Source: an uncultured Halieaceae bacterium
GTDB taxonomy: Bacteria > Pseudomonadota > Gammaproteobacteria > Pseudomonadales > Halieaceae
Length of the DNA stretch: 64,000 bases
Assembly: GCA_938074045.1 (NCBI GenBank)
Contig: CALJGI010000028.1
Location: 1 to 64,000, forward strand
Direction of reading: 5' to 3'
Shown here: piece after piece, positions 8,658-17,355 of the stretch
How positions within the stretch are numbered: the stretch's first letter is position 1
How the letters are laid out: every line of letters starts with the position of its first letter
Program-made: the position numbers and the translations under genes
Notes under the pieces: generated by a model
The model's database searches: none
What the model saw: the letters and a program-made list of their open reading frames with translations, nothing else
What the model was told of the DNA's origin: nothing

Positions 8658-9566
8658 TCAGGCGACCCTGGTTACCAGGCAGCCAAGACCCTCTACCCGA
8701 CATTCCATCACGTCGCCGGACTTCATCCACTCGGGTACTTTCATACCGGAAATCACGCCGGGGGGGCTGCCGGTGGTGATCACATCACCTGGCTCCAGCG
8801 TCATGTGAGACCACCAGGAAACGAGCTCGGCGATGTTGTAATGGGTGTTAGCGGTGCTGGAGTCCTGGCGTAGAACGCCATTCAGGTACATCTTCATTGC
8901 CAGGTTATTGGGATCTTCCAGTTCATCCAGGGTCACAAGCCAGGGTCCCAGGGGACAGGAACCATCAAAGCTTTTACCCATCAGGATGACATTATTGGCG
9001 TGCTCGCGCGCCTGGATATCCCGGGCGGAAACATCGTTGAAAATCATCAAGCCCACGACGTAATCCATGGCGTCGGCTACCGACACCTCTTTGCAGGTTT
9101 TGCCAATGACGATGGCAACCTCGATTTCGTAATCCAGCTGCTTGGTGAAGCTGGGTATCTCGATAGTTGCACCGGACCCAACACCGCAGGAAGGCGCCTC
9201 CAGGAAACCGGTGGGGTGTTCGAAGTGAAACGAATCCCAGCCGTGCTCCTTCCATTCACTGGCTTCCCATCCCTCCAGTTCTTCCAGGTGGGCATCAAAA
9301 TTACAGGACGTATGAATAATCTTGCCCGGGCGCACTGGTACCTGCAATTCAACCTCGTCCTCGCTATATGTGTGCTCACTGCCATCAGCCTGGGCCGCGA
9401 CAGATTTGACCTGTTCCAGGGCGCCCGGCCCGGCAGCCAATATCGCGGGCATGCTGGCGATGATCGCACCTTCGCTCAGAGCGACAACATCCACGTACCT
9501 GTCATCCTGGTAAACACCAATGGTCTGTTCACCCGTTTCCCTGATTTTAAAAGTGGTCAGTTTCAT
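8658..9566 (-). CDS. Fumarylacetoacetate-hydrolase-family protein
   Basis: 302 residues. An N-terminal small domain (1-75) precedes the FAH catalytic domain. The Mg/Ca ligands are recognisable in FHFEHPTGF and in DYEIEVAIVIGK (Glu-x-Glu), with GVGSGATIEIP before it and the C-terminal TTGSPPGVI oxyanion/metal loop. Family reactions are hydrolysis of C-C bonds in diketo acids, decarboxylation or hydration of ring-cleavage products. It is the first gene of the minus-strand operon ending at 3280, separated by 230 bases from the divergent AraC regulator that may control it. Typical length, cytosolic. Confidence 0.88.
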   Translation of the reverse strand: MKLTTFKIRETGEQTIGVYQDDRYVDVVALSEGAIIASMPAILAAGPGALEQVKSVAAQADGSEHTYSEDEVELQVPVRPGKIIHTSCNFDAHLEELEGWEASEWKEHGWDSFHFEHPTGFLEAPSCGVGSGATIEIPSFTKQLDYEIEVAIVIGKTCKEVSVADAMDYVVGLMIFNDVSARDIQAREHANNVILMGKSFDGSCPLGPWLVTLDELEDPNNLAMKMYLNGVLRQDSSTANTHYNIAELVSWWSHMTLEPGDVITTGSPPGVISGMKVPEWMKSGDVMECRVEGLGCLVTRVA

Positions 9567-9713
9567 ATTCCTTTTCCTCAGACTACCGCGGTCGTTAAGC
9601 CCGCTTCAACTATAATGAGTAAGCTGGGCAGCATGATAGTTAGGCGGCGGAATTAGTGCTTGCCCTCGAACGTGTAATTGGTTGACTGTGCGCGCAGCTG
9701 CTTGTATTGACAG

Positions 9714-9730
9714 TCCCGGGTAGTCCGGGA
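9714..9730. promoter_or_regulatory. Short palindrome in the AraC/operon intergenic region
   Basis: The 230-base divergent region 9567-9796 contains the inverted repeat TCCCGG-N5-CCGGGA. It lies 67 bases before the AraC ATG and is the only clear dyad there, so it is a candidate operator for the divergent promoters. No unambiguous -35/-10 pair could be assigned. Confidence 0.3.
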
Positions 9731-9796
9731 ATGGTCGCTTGACTCTGGCCGGTACTGGCCCAATACTTTGCCGACGAGACAGGACATGGGCTGATA

Positions 9797-10765
9797 ATGG
9801 CGGCTGGGGAACAGTTTACGGATCAGGCAACAGACTCGCAGCTGGCAGACGATGTCCGCACTGCACATGTCGCTGTTGATATTGATGAGATCGGCAAACC
9901 CCTGCAACAGTTCAGCTGCCGGGAGTTACCACTGGGGAAACTGGAACTGTTCGATATCGTCATTGACCCGGTGGCCATTCATCGGCGCAGTGAAGACATA
10001 GACAAGGACTCCAACGACGACTTTCTACTGGCCACGCAGGTCGACGGCACCGTTTTAGTCAGTGAAGGCGACGTTGAATTCACCCAGCATGCGGGCGACC
10101 TGTCCATTATGTCTGCCGCCGAACCCTATACCGTTATCCATACCCAGCATAGCCACCGCCTGGTTCTGCATATTCCCGCCGAGGTTTATCGCGAGCGCAT
10201 CCTCGCTCACCAGGAAGGACGCAAATTTCGACCCCGCCTGGTGGCGGCAGGTGGGCTGGCCAGCATCGTACACGAAATGCTGAAATCACTGGCATTTGAG
10301 GCGGAAAAGCTCACTGCAACCGAGCAATACACCCTCGCCGAGAGCCTGCTGGAGCTGACCTCGGCGATCCTGCGCAGCGACGCCGACCAGGACTACGAAC
10401 TGCAACACGCGAAACAGTCAGCACTGTTCCGTCGCATCCTGGAATTCATGGAGGCAAATTACATGGATTGCGAGTTGACGCCGGAAAAGATCGCCAACGC
10501 CAACGGCATTTCAATGCGGTATCTGCACAGCCTGTTCCAGCAGGCCGGCATGACAGTATCCAAATCGATGTGGGAACGACGCCTGAAAGCCACCAGGGAA
10601 GATCTGCTGGATCCCAACATGAATCACATGCGCGTTAGCGAAATTGCCTTTCGCCGGGGTTTTAACGACCCGGCTCATTTCAGCAGGGCTTTCAAAACCC
10701 GCTTTGATATATCGCCCAGCAAGTTGCGCGTGATCAGCCTGGAACAAAACCAGGCCGCGGGTTAA
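9797..10765 (+). CDS. AraC-family transcriptional regulator
   Basis: 322 residues. The N-terminal half (about 30-190) resembles the AraC-binding-like (cupin 6) domain found in NahR/XylS-type and FeaR-type activators. The C-terminal 100 residues form the two-HTH AraC domain: LTPEKIANANGISMRYLHSLF for helix-turn-helix 1 and VSEIAFRRGFNDPAHFSRAF for helix-turn-helix 2, followed by RFDISPSKLR. It probably binds a pathway intermediate and activates the divergent FAA-hydrolase operon, the downstream ketopantoate-reductase-like genes, or both. The exact start is uncertain because several in-frame ATG/GTG codons occur in the first 60 bases. Confidence 0.88.
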   Translation: MAAGEQFTDQATDSQLADDVRTAHVAVDIDEIGKPLQQFSCRELPLGKLELFDIVIDPVAIHRRSEDIDKDSNDDFLLATQVDGTVLVSEGDVEFTQHAGDLSIMSAAEPYTVIHTQHSHRLVLHIPAEVYRERILAHQEGRKFRPRLVAAGGLASIVHEMLKSLAFEAEKLTATEQYTLAESLLELTSAILRSDADQDYELQHAKQSALFRRILEFMEANYMDCELTPEKIANANGISMRYLHSLFQQAGMTVSKSMWERRLKATREDLLDPNMNHMRVSEIAFRRGFNDPAHFSRAFKTRFDISPSKLRVISLEQNQAAG

Positions 10766-10886
10766 CACCGTACCCGACCAGCCACTCCCTCAGTCAATCT
10801 CTGGGCTACGCGCCCCTAGTCAACGGATGCTGCGGTGACAAGCAAGACACCCCGCCAGCCCCTCTTTACCATCTACGCTCTAGTTA

Positions 10887-11918
10887 ATGCATCTGAACGG
10901 ACATCGGTATGCGGCACGGGGAGAATCACAGTTGAGTGAGATTAAACGCGTCTGCGTCGTCGGCGCGGGGGCCATCGGCAGCCTGCTGGTGGGTCACCTC
11001 GGCGCGCTCCCGGACGTGGAGATGACGGTACTGGTACGCCGCGATAGCCACGCCGCCGACCTCAACAGCAATGGACTCAGGGTCACCGGTAAAGCCGACC
11101 TCTCCGCCAGTGTTATCGCCTCCACTGACCCTGCGGATCTCGGCGACGTGGACCTTGTTATCCTGGCCACTAAAACCACGGCGGTCGAAGCCAGCGTTAA
11201 CAAATTCCAGGGTCATTTTCCGGGGGCAACCGTGATGATGATCCAGAATGGTTTGGGCTGCGAGCGGGTTGTGCGGTCACTGGGCGATTGGCCCATAATT
11301 TCCGGCCTTACCTTCATGTCCGGCGTTCGAAAATCCGATTGCCACGTCGATTACGAGTTGGATACACCGACCTGGATCGGCCCCTGGGATGAAGACCTTG
11401 AACGACCTGGATACGAATTCATAAAACAGGTAGAGGCGCTGATCAATCGCTCGGGCCTGATCTGTGAGGCCTACGAGGACTTGCGACCGGTGCAGTGGTC
11501 CAAGCTGATTTTCAACTCCGCCGTGAACGCAATAGGTGCAGTTACCAATACGCCCCACGGTCCATTTTACGCGGACACCGAAAACCTGTCCGATCTCGGC
11601 AACCTGGTAGAGGCCATGATGAGTGAGGGGGTAGCCATTGCGGCGGCCAAGGGTATCACCCTGAGTAGCGATCCCTGGGCCATGAATTGCAAGGCAGTCA
11701 CCCAGGGCGGCAGTCATGGCGGTGACGTCTACGCCCACGTTACCTCCATGCTGGATGATGTGCGCGGCCGGCAACACACCGAAGTAGACTGGATCACCGG
11801 CTCGATTGTTCGCGCCGCCCGGGAAGTTGGCGTGCCAGCCCCGATACACGAAACCCTGTACCGCCTGGTCAAGGGCATTGAAACGGGCTGGGAATTTAAC
11901 GCCCGTTTCGAACACTGA
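10887..11918 (+). CDS. Ketopantoate-reductase-family dehydrogenase (copy 1)
   Basis: 343 residues, ApbA/PanE fold. The Rossmann motif is VVGAGAIGSLL (about 25-35). The C-terminal helical domain carries the catalytic Lys in QWSKLIFNSAVN. The family reduces 2-oxo/2-dehydro acids with NADPH. Biosynthetic panE is usually single and not placed among catabolic genes, so a dehydrogenase acting on a catabolic keto acid is more likely. The frame may truly start at TTG 10932 (LSEIKRVCVVG), which would shorten the unusual N-terminal extension. Followed after about 100 bases by a homologous gene. Confidence 0.85.
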   Translation: MHLNGHRYAARGESQLSEIKRVCVVGAGAIGSLLVGHLGALPDVEMTVLVRRDSHAADLNSNGLRVTGKADLSASVIASTDPADLGDVDLVILATKTTAVEASVNKFQGHFPGATVMMIQNGLGCERVVRSLGDWPIISGLTFMSGVRKSDCHVDYELDTPTWIGPWDEDLERPGYEFIKQVEALINRSGLICEAYEDLRPVQWSKLIFNSAVNAIGAVTNTPHGPFYADTENLSDLGNLVEAMMSEGVAIAAAKGITLSSDPWAMNCKAVTQGGSHGGDVYAHVTSMLDDVRGRQHTEVDWITGSIVRAAREVGVPAPIHETLYRLVKGIETGWEFNARFEH

Positions 11919-11987
11919 TGGAGGCCCGGAAAAGTACGCAGATGTCTGGGTCTGAATTGAACAACAATGGAGGCCCGGAAAAATACG
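11918..11987. repeat. 21-bp direct repeat between two paralogous reductase genes
   Basis: The stretch ATGGAGGCCCGGAAAA followed by (G/A)TACG occurs at 11918-11938 and again at 11967-11987 with one mismatch. A second short repeat, GAACAACAATGGA, occurs at about 11959-11971 and 12008-12020, the latter containing the start codon of the second reductase. The spacer therefore looks built by local duplication, and the ribosome-binding segment itself (GGGGAGAACAACA) lies within the repeat array. Confidence 0.7.
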
Positions 11988-12015
11988 TAACACTTGCAAT
12001 CTGGGGAGAACAACA

Positions 12016-12942
12016 ATGGATAGAACGATGAGAGTTTGTATTATCGGCTGCGGCGCTATAGGCAGCCTATTCGCCGCTCACCTGGGCCGCCTGGATGACG
12101 TGGAGGTATGGGCCTATGACCCCTACCAGGCTCACGTCGATGCCATTAACGAAATGGGCCTGCGCCTGACCGGCGAAAGCGACTTCACCGCTGTGATCGA
12201 GGCGCGCAGCGATGCCAGCGAGATTCCGACTTGCGAATTTGGCATCATTGCCGCCAAGACACTGCATACCCGCTCCGCCATGAAAGCGGTGGCACACATC
12301 TTTGCCGATGGCGCGGTGTGTTCGGTACAGAACGGGGTGGGCAGTGAGGAGATAATTGCCGAGTACGTGCCCCGGGTCATCATGGGTACCACGTTTCCGG
12401 CGGGACATATCACCGGACCGGGAGTATGTAATCACGACACCAGGGGCCTGACCCAGATCGGACCTTTCCCTGGCAAGCCTGCCAGCCAGGCGGAAAGTGA
12501 TCACCTGGCCGCGGCGCTTACCCGCGGCGGCATGGAAACCAGGTCAGTGGCTGATCCGCGCGGTCCTATGTGGACCAAGGTGATATTCAACTGCGCTTCC
12601 AACGGTGTGGCGGCGCTCACTCGCCTACCCCACGGTGTGGCAGCGGAGAACCTGCGCGATCTGTTCAGCCGCATTGCCCAGGAAGGCGTTGCCGTGGCAA
12701 CTGCACAGGGTGTTGTCCTGGAGAAAGACCCCGAAGAGATGATCGACGACAGTATCCCGGTGGCCTACATGCACAAACCCAGCATGCTGCAGGATGTAGA
12801 AGCAAAACGGACTACCGAGATAGATTCAATAAACGGCGGCGTGGCCAGCATCGGTGAGCAAATCGGTGTACCCTGCCCCATTAATCGTGCCATTGCCGAG
12901 TTGGTCAAGGGCCTGGAACACAGCTGGACACTGGAGGCATAA
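12016..12942 (+). CDS. Ketopantoate-reductase-family dehydrogenase (copy 2)
   Basis: 308 residues, paralogue of the preceding gene. The dinucleotide-binding motif is IIGCGAIGSLF (about 9-19). The catalytic Lys sits in MWTKVIFNCASN, equivalent to WSKLIFNSAVN in copy 1. Both copies end with a closely similar segment (VGVPAPIHETLYRLVKGIE versus IGVPCPINRAIAELVKGLE). Two tandem copies suggest two related substrates or a heteromer. It lies 3 bases upstream of the M24 gene, so the three form one transcript. Substrate not known. Confidence 0.85.
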   Translation: MDRTMRVCIIGCGAIGSLFAAHLGRLDDVEVWAYDPYQAHVDAINEMGLRLTGESDFTAVIEARSDASEIPTCEFGIIAAKTLHTRSAMKAVAHIFADGAVCSVQNGVGSEEIIAEYVPRVIMGTTFPAGHITGPGVCNHDTRGLTQIGPFPGKPASQAESDHLAAALTRGGMETRSVADPRGPMWTKVIFNCASNGVAALTRLPHGVAAENLRDLFSRIAQEGVAVATAQGVVLEKDPEEMIDDSIPVAYMHKPSMLQDVEAKRTTEIDSINGGVASIGEQIGVPCPINRAIAELVKGLEHSWTLEA

Positions 12943-12945
12943 GCC

Positions 12946-14133
12946 ATGAATACCGCAGAACAACTGGACGGCATTGACCACGTCAATCGTTTTCGCCCCT
13001 CCCAGACAGAAATTGATCGTCGCTACAACAACGTGCGCGCCGCCATGGCAAACCATGGCCTGGATGCACTCGTGGTCAGCGGCAGCGAGTACTCGGGCTT
13101 TGAAGGGGCTATCCGCTACCTGTCCGGGTTTCTCATTCTGCACCGCTACGCCTATGTCGTGATTCCCCTGGAGGGCGATCCGATCGCGGTCTTTCCCAAG
13201 GAAGCGACCTGGGTCGGTGATCACAGCACAAGCTTTATTGCGCGCCGCGAACTTCCGCTGCACTGTGGAGAGTGGATGGCCGATTATTTGAAAAGTCAGG
13301 GCGCCGGCAAGGTCGGGCTGTATGGCATGGAATACATCATGAACGTGCGCGACTACAAAGCACTCGCTGCCGGTGGCTTCGACCTGATCGATTTCGACAT
13401 CCCGTTTGACTATGCACGGGCCCAGAAATCAGACGAAGAAATTGCCTCGGTGCGTCACTCCATGGAAATCAACAAGCGCGGTGTGCTGGAAGTCATCAAA
13501 GCCTACCAGCCCGGCAAAACGGAAGCCGAGTTAATGGGTGTGGCGGAAAATGTATTTTCTGCCGCCGGCTGCGCGCGCAACACCATGGACATGGTGCAGA
13601 TTGGTCCAAATGGATCACTACTGCCGCAAATGGTGTTTCCCACCAACCGACCCCTACAGGATTCCGACGGCATTATGTATGGCCTGGAGATCTCCGGTGA
13701 GGGCGGTCACTGGGTGGAGTACTCGCGCCCGATGATGCCCAACGGCATGGACGCAATCACCCGCGACATGATGGACGCACAGCAGGAGTTCCACGCCCTG
13801 GTTCGCGAAAACATGAAGGCCGGGCGTACCGCGGCGGAAGTTCACAAACAATGTATGACACCCTTTGTAGAGCGCGGCTACCGCTCCGGTCACGTGTGCG
13901 GTCACTCCATCGGCATGACCATGATTGAAATGCCCCGTATCGGCGAGGGCTTCGATTTCGTGCTCCCCGAAAACATGGTTTGCTCCATGCACCCCCACGT
14001 GATGAACGAGGAGCGCACCCACTCATTGTATTTCCAGGAGACCTACCGCGTTACCGCCGATGGTGGTGAACCCCTCTCAGGTACGGCTATCGAGGTTTAC
14101 GACGGCAGCGAGACAGAACTCAAGCCGCTGTAA
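12946..14133 (+). CDS. M24-family creatinase/Xaa-Pro-aminopeptidase-like protein with altered metal ligands
   Basis: 395 residues: an N-terminal creatinase-type domain (about 20-155) and a C-terminal pita-bread M24 domain. Metallo-M24 enzymes bind two metals through Asp, Asp, His, Glu, Glu. Here the first two positions are Glu (248 in GLEISGEGG and 258 in VEYSRP), His 320 is kept in GHSIGM, the Glu of the usual TIEP motif is His 349 (SMHPHV), and the last Glu (365, QETYRVT) is kept. The site is therefore non-standard. Creatinase itself uses this fold without metal to split a C-N bond, so a hydrolase acting on a small nitrogen compound is plausible. Third gene of the operon. Confidence 0.82.
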   Translation: MNTAEQLDGIDHVNRFRPSQTEIDRRYNNVRAAMANHGLDALVVSGSEYSGFEGAIRYLSGFLILHRYAYVVIPLEGDPIAVFPKEATWVGDHSTSFIARRELPLHCGEWMADYLKSQGAGKVGLYGMEYIMNVRDYKALAAGGFDLIDFDIPFDYARAQKSDEEIASVRHSMEINKRGVLEVIKAYQPGKTEAELMGVAENVFSAAGCARNTMDMVQIGPNGSLLPQMVFPTNRPLQDSDGIMYGLEISGEGGHWVEYSRPMMPNGMDAITRDMMDAQQEFHALVRENMKAGRTAAEVHKQCMTPFVERGYRSGHVCGHSIGMTMIEMPRIGEGFDFVLPENMVCSMHPHVMNEERTHSLYFQETYRVTADGGEPLSGTAIEVYDGSETELKPL

Positions 14134-14148
14134 AACGTAAAAGAGGGG

Positions 14149-14174
14149 CAGGAAAAGGGGACAGATTTATTTTG
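14149..14174. repeat. GGGGACAGATTTATTTT-type short repeat
   Basis: The sequence GGGGACAGATTTATTTTG, preceded by CAGGAAAA, resembles a short motif that I remember as widely dispersed in gammaproteobacterial genomes, often beside IS200-like/RAYT genes. It lies between convergent genes and supplies the stop codon of the MFS gene. Dispersal cannot be tested inside this window. Confidence 0.35.
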
Positions 14175-15432
14175 TCTTGTGGGTAAACGTCGGGTTGGCC
14201 ACTGTATGCCCCTCTTTTGCTCCAGTCGTTTCGTCGGGATATGGACTCAGCGCGGCAATCAGTCCTGCGCCGAGCAATACCAACGCGGTGATCGCCCATA
14301 GGGCACCCACATAATCGCCGTTAGTGTCGTGGTAATAACCCATCGCGGGTGCTGCTATCGCCGAGCCCAGTTGAAAGGCGCCGAACATCGTTCCGTAGAT
14401 CAACCCGAAGGCTTTCTGGCCAAAGTACCTGCCGACAATGTAGGCAATTTCGGAGATTTCAGAACCGGTGGCAAGGCCAACCAGGGCTGCGGCAATGTAG
14501 GCCCCCGGACCAACCGCACCCAGCGCCAGCAGCACGATACCCCCTGCCAGGCCAAACACGATAAAGGCTGCGGTGACGTAGGGTGCAAAAAAATGGTCCA
14601 TAAGATAGCCGGCTATTACACGCCCGGCAATCAGTGCAATGGCCAATGTTGACATGGCGCGAGCGGCGGCGGTGAAGGACATACCCCGGTCCATCAACAT
14701 CGGTACCATATGGCTGAGAATACTGGTGATACCGATGCCCACCAGGAAAAAGGAGGCAAGTACCAACCAGTAGTTGGTGGTGCGAGCCGCGTCCGCACCA
14801 CTCAACCCGAACCCTTCATTGCGTTGATGATCCGCCCCAGCCCCGGTTCGCACCTCCTTCAACAACACTGCGGCCAGGGGCAGGGACACCAACAAGACCA
14901 ACGCAGCAAAGAGTTGGTAGGCGCTGCGCCAGCCGTATAGTTCGGTCATGGTCGCCGCTACTTCCGGCACCAGTGCACCGCCCGCACCAAAGCCCGACAG
15001 CGCTACCCCCAGGGCCAGTCCACGGCGCCTGTCAAACCAACCGATTAGTACCCGGGAATAGCTTAGCGGCAGAGTGCCCAGTCCGAGGAAGGTAATCGCG
15101 AAAAAACCCAGGTAGAAGTACCAGATATTTCCCTGCAACAGGCTCATGGCGGCGACCGCCAGTCCCATCATCGCGATAGAAGGTAACAGGAGCTGTTTTA
15201 CACCGATGCGGTCGACCAGGAAACCCAGCGCCGGAGACCCGAACACAACGGTGATGTTGGTGATGGTCAGGGCGAAGGACATCTCCGCCCTGCTCCAACC
15301 GAACTCCGCCTGCAGTGGTTTTACCAGGGTGCCGAACATGAACACGGTAAACATGGCATAGCTCAGCCCGAGGCCGACAAAGGCCGCAAGTACATTCCAC
15401 CAACCCCGGGGGCTGTCTACCTCTGTCGACAT
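14167..15432 (-). CDS. MFS transporter, oxalate/formate-antiporter or monocarboxylate type
   Basis: 421 residues with 12 predicted membrane helices in two six-helix halves separated by a charged loop near 205-220. FGSPALGFLVDRIGVKQLLLP is the helix 2-3 MFS signature and SRVLIGWFDRRRGLALGVA resembles the OFA/MCT subgroup. These carry organic anions such as carboxylates. It follows the RutA/SsuD-like monooxygenase by 39 bases on the same strand and is likely co-transcribed, so it probably imports the substrate or a carboxylate intermediate. The last residues run into a short dispersed-repeat-like sequence. Confidence 0.87.
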   Translation of the reverse strand: MSTEVDSPRGWWNVLAAFVGLGLSYAMFTVFMFGTLVKPLQAEFGWSRAEMSFALTITNITVVFGSPALGFLVDRIGVKQLLLPSIAMMGLAVAAMSLLQGNIWYFYLGFFAITFLGLGTLPLSYSRVLIGWFDRRRGLALGVALSGFGAGGALVPEVAATMTELYGWRSAYQLFAALVLLVSLPLAAVLLKEVRTGAGADHQRNEGFGLSGADAARTTNYWLVLASFFLVGIGITSILSHMVPMLMDRGMSFTAAARAMSTLAIALIAGRVIAGYLMDHFFAPYVTAAFIVFGLAGGIVLLALGAVGPGAYIAAALVGLATGSEISEIAYIVGRYFGQKAFGLIYGTMFGAFQLGSAIAAPAMGYYHDTNGDYVGALWAITALVLLGAGLIAALSPYPDETTGAKEGHTVANPTFTHKTK

Positions 15433-15471
15433 GCCACCTATGCTATCAGCTTATGTGATCCCGGCGACAAC

Positions 15472-16593
15472 TCAAGCCACCTGCGATGATCCCAGCCGTG
15501 GCAGACGCAATCCCTTGCCTTCCAGTCGGGGTAGCACCTCCTGCTCAAAATATGGCAATTCCTTAATGTAATCGACAAAGCCGAATACCGTACCGCCGAG
15601 TCCAGCGCTGGCCATTTGTTCAAGCCCATCGGCAACCTGGTCAGGGGTGCCGATCAATGGCCAGCCCCCGTGGCCGGCGGCAAAGCGCTCGCGCAGGCTG
15701 GCCAGTGCCTCCTTGGGAAAGGACTCGGCATTGGCGAACATGATGGCCATGATATTGTCGATGGCGCCCTCGTCAGCCTGGTCCACGATGTACCGGTAGT
15801 ACTCCTGCGCTTCGGCCTCGGTGGGTCGGCAGTAGCAACTGGCCAGGGTCATCACACCCATGGAGCGACCGATACTGGCAGCCTTCTGTTTCAGCGCGGC
15901 GATTTCCTGTGCTGTCTGCTCCAGGGATATCACCGTGGTGAAGAGGAAATCAGCATTGAGCACGGCGAACTCCCTGCCCTGGGCAGAGCCCGCTGCATTG
16001 ATTACCGGCATCTTGTCTACCAGCGGTTTCGGGTAGGTATAGGTACGCGCCAGTTGCCAGAATTCACCATCAAATTCAAAAGGGTCGTTTTCCTGCCACA
16101 GGCGCTGGATTACGTCGTACCATTCCTGGGCGAAGCGGTAGCGAGTCTCATGGTCATCCGGCAGTTGCCCACCCAGCGCTTCATACTCCGGGCGATTCCA
16201 CCCCGCCACCAGGTTAAGCCCCGCCCTGCCACCGCCAATCTGGTCCATGGTGGCAAGTTGCTTGGCCACCACAACGGGATGGTTGAAGGCAGTGTGAATT
16301 GTGGCGAACACATTGATACGCTCGGTGTGTGCCAACAGACCCGTGGCCCAGGTTATGGTTTCCAGCACCGAGCCCTGAAAATCCGTCTCGCCGCCGTAAC
16401 CGATCCAGCGCGCGATGGGGAGCAGGAAGTCAAAACCCGCCCTTTCGGCCAGGCGCGCCATCTCTAGATTGTTGGCCCAGCTGTTGTCCCAGCGTTCAGG
16501 GGCAGTCGTGACAGCCAGGCCGCCGGAGCAGTTGGAGGAAAACAGGCCAAGCTTGAATTCGGCAGGATTGCTTAACATTGCATTTCTTGTCAT
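15472..16593 (-). CDS. FMN-dependent LLM monooxygenase, RutA/SsuD/DmoA-like
   Basis: 373 residues, luciferase-like monooxygenase. The opening GLFSSNCSGGLAVT, the RWIGYGGETDFQGSVLETITW stretch (about 62-82, long substrate-side loop), INVFATIHTAFNHPVVVAKQ and RAGLNLVAGWNRPE are typical of the RutA/alkanesulfonate monooxygenase subgroup. These are two-component FMNH2-dependent enzymes that oxidatively open uracil rings or split C-S bonds. No dedicated flavin reductase lies beside it; the nearest is at 41573. Its operon partner is an MFS transporter, and the divergent MarR-type regulator is the likely controller. Confidence 0.87.
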   Translation of the reverse strand: MTRNAMLSNPAEFKLGLFSSNCSGGLAVTTAPERWDNSWANNLEMARLAERAGFDFLLPIARWIGYGGETDFQGSVLETITWATGLLAHTERINVFATIHTAFNHPVVVAKQLATMDQIGGGRAGLNLVAGWNRPEYEALGGQLPDDHETRYRFAQEWYDVIQRLWQENDPFEFDGEFWQLARTYTYPKPLVDKMPVINAAGSAQGREFAVLNADFLFTTVISLEQTAQEIAALKQKAASIGRSMGVMTLASCYCRPTEAEAQEYYRYIVDQADEGAIDNIMAIMFANAESFPKEALASLRERFAAGHGGWPLIGTPDQVADGLEQMASAGLGGTVFGFVDYIKELPYFEQEVLPRLEGKGLRLPRLGSSQVA

Positions 16594-16697
16594 GGGTCTG
16601 ACCTCTGGAGAGTTTGTTGTTAAAAGTCGCGATTAAAGCGAATGTGTTCTAAGATTTGTTCATCGGAGATAGATACTTTTTGTTATTTAATATACAG

Positions 16698-16719
16698 TTT
16701 ATTTTAACGTTTAAATAAA
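16698..16719. promoter_or_regulatory. AT-rich 22-bp palindrome in the divergent promoter region
   Basis: A 22-base near-perfect palindrome centred on AACGTT (TTTATTT left arm, AAATAAA right arm, one mismatched pair) lies in the 187-base divergent region, about 60 bases upstream of the MarR-type gene. Size and symmetry fit a MarR-family operator. A similar core, TTTTAACGT, recurs upstream of the TonB receptor at 19970-19986. Confidence 0.5.
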
Positions 16720-16780
16720 ATTTTCACAAGTACCCTACTTGTCCCGATATTGCGCCGCCATCTAATCGGAAGGAATTAAA

Positions 16781-17332
16781 ATGAGTGATAAAACCCCCGC
16801 CCTCGACCGCCACTGGCACCTGGGTCAGGCCGAGGAAGAATTGATAACGGCCGACTTCGAATACGCGCTGATGCGTTGCATCGAGAGCTTTAACGGCTGG
16901 CAACAGGAATGCCTGGCGGCAGTGGCCGGCCGCAAGGTCAGCGCCACCGATAACGTGGTGTTGCACGTAACCCGGATGAACGATCGGCCCAAGTCAGTTA
17001 CGGAGCTAGCCAAGTTGATGAATCGCTCGGACTTGTCCAACCTCAAGTACTCGATTCGAAAGCTGGTGGATGAGGGCCTGCTGGAGAAGGTCAGCGAGGG
17101 GGGCAAGCGCAAGGGCATGCGCTATCGCGCCACCGAGGCAGGGGTCACATTGACAGAAGCCTACGCCAGCCTGCGCCGGGAACAGTTGATGCCGCAGATA
17201 AAGGCGATTTCAGATAATGCCGAATTGCTGGAAGGTGCCAGGCAAACACTTAACCTGCTGAGCGGAATTTATGATCAGGCCGGGCATGTGGTCGCCTTCA
17301 ACCGGGGTCCGGCGGAAGGCGACGAAGACTAG
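16781..17332 (+). CDS. MarR-type winged-helix transcriptional regulator
   Basis: 183 residues. The central part carries a winged helix: DNVVLHVTRMNDRPKSVTEL, then the recognition helix region LMNRSDLSNLKYSIRKLVDEGL, and a basic wing GGKRKGMRYRATEAG. This is the MarR/HTH_27 architecture with helical dimerisation arms at both ends. Such proteins usually repress neighbouring catabolic genes until an aromatic or heterocyclic ligand binds. Candidate targets are the divergent monooxygenase-MFS operon and the convergent TonB receptor. It has a good ribosome-binding site (GGAAGGAAT) before the ATG and ends inside an inverted repeat shared with the receptor terminator. Confidence 0.85.
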   Translation: MSDKTPALDRHWHLGQAEEELITADFEYALMRCIESFNGWQQECLAAVAGRKVSATDNVVLHVTRMNDRPKSVTELAKLMNRSDLSNLKYSIRKLVDEGLLEKVSEGGKRKGMRYRATEAGVTLTEAYASLRREQLMPQIKAISDNAELLEGARQTLNLLSGIYDQAGHVVAFNRGPAEGDED

Positions 17333-17355
17333 GGCATTATTCCGAGGTGCCCTAG
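17329..17355. terminator. Bidirectional hairpin between convergent genes
   Basis: CTAGGGCA (17329-17336) and TGCCCTAG (17348-17355) form a perfect 8-bp stem with an 11-base loop, spanning the stop codons of the MarR-type gene and the TonB receptor. There is no strong T run, so termination strength is uncertain. Confidence 0.5.

Noticed and set aside
15616..16467. 283-codon plus-strand open frame
   Set aside because: Antisense shadow of the RutA/SsuD-like monooxygenase.
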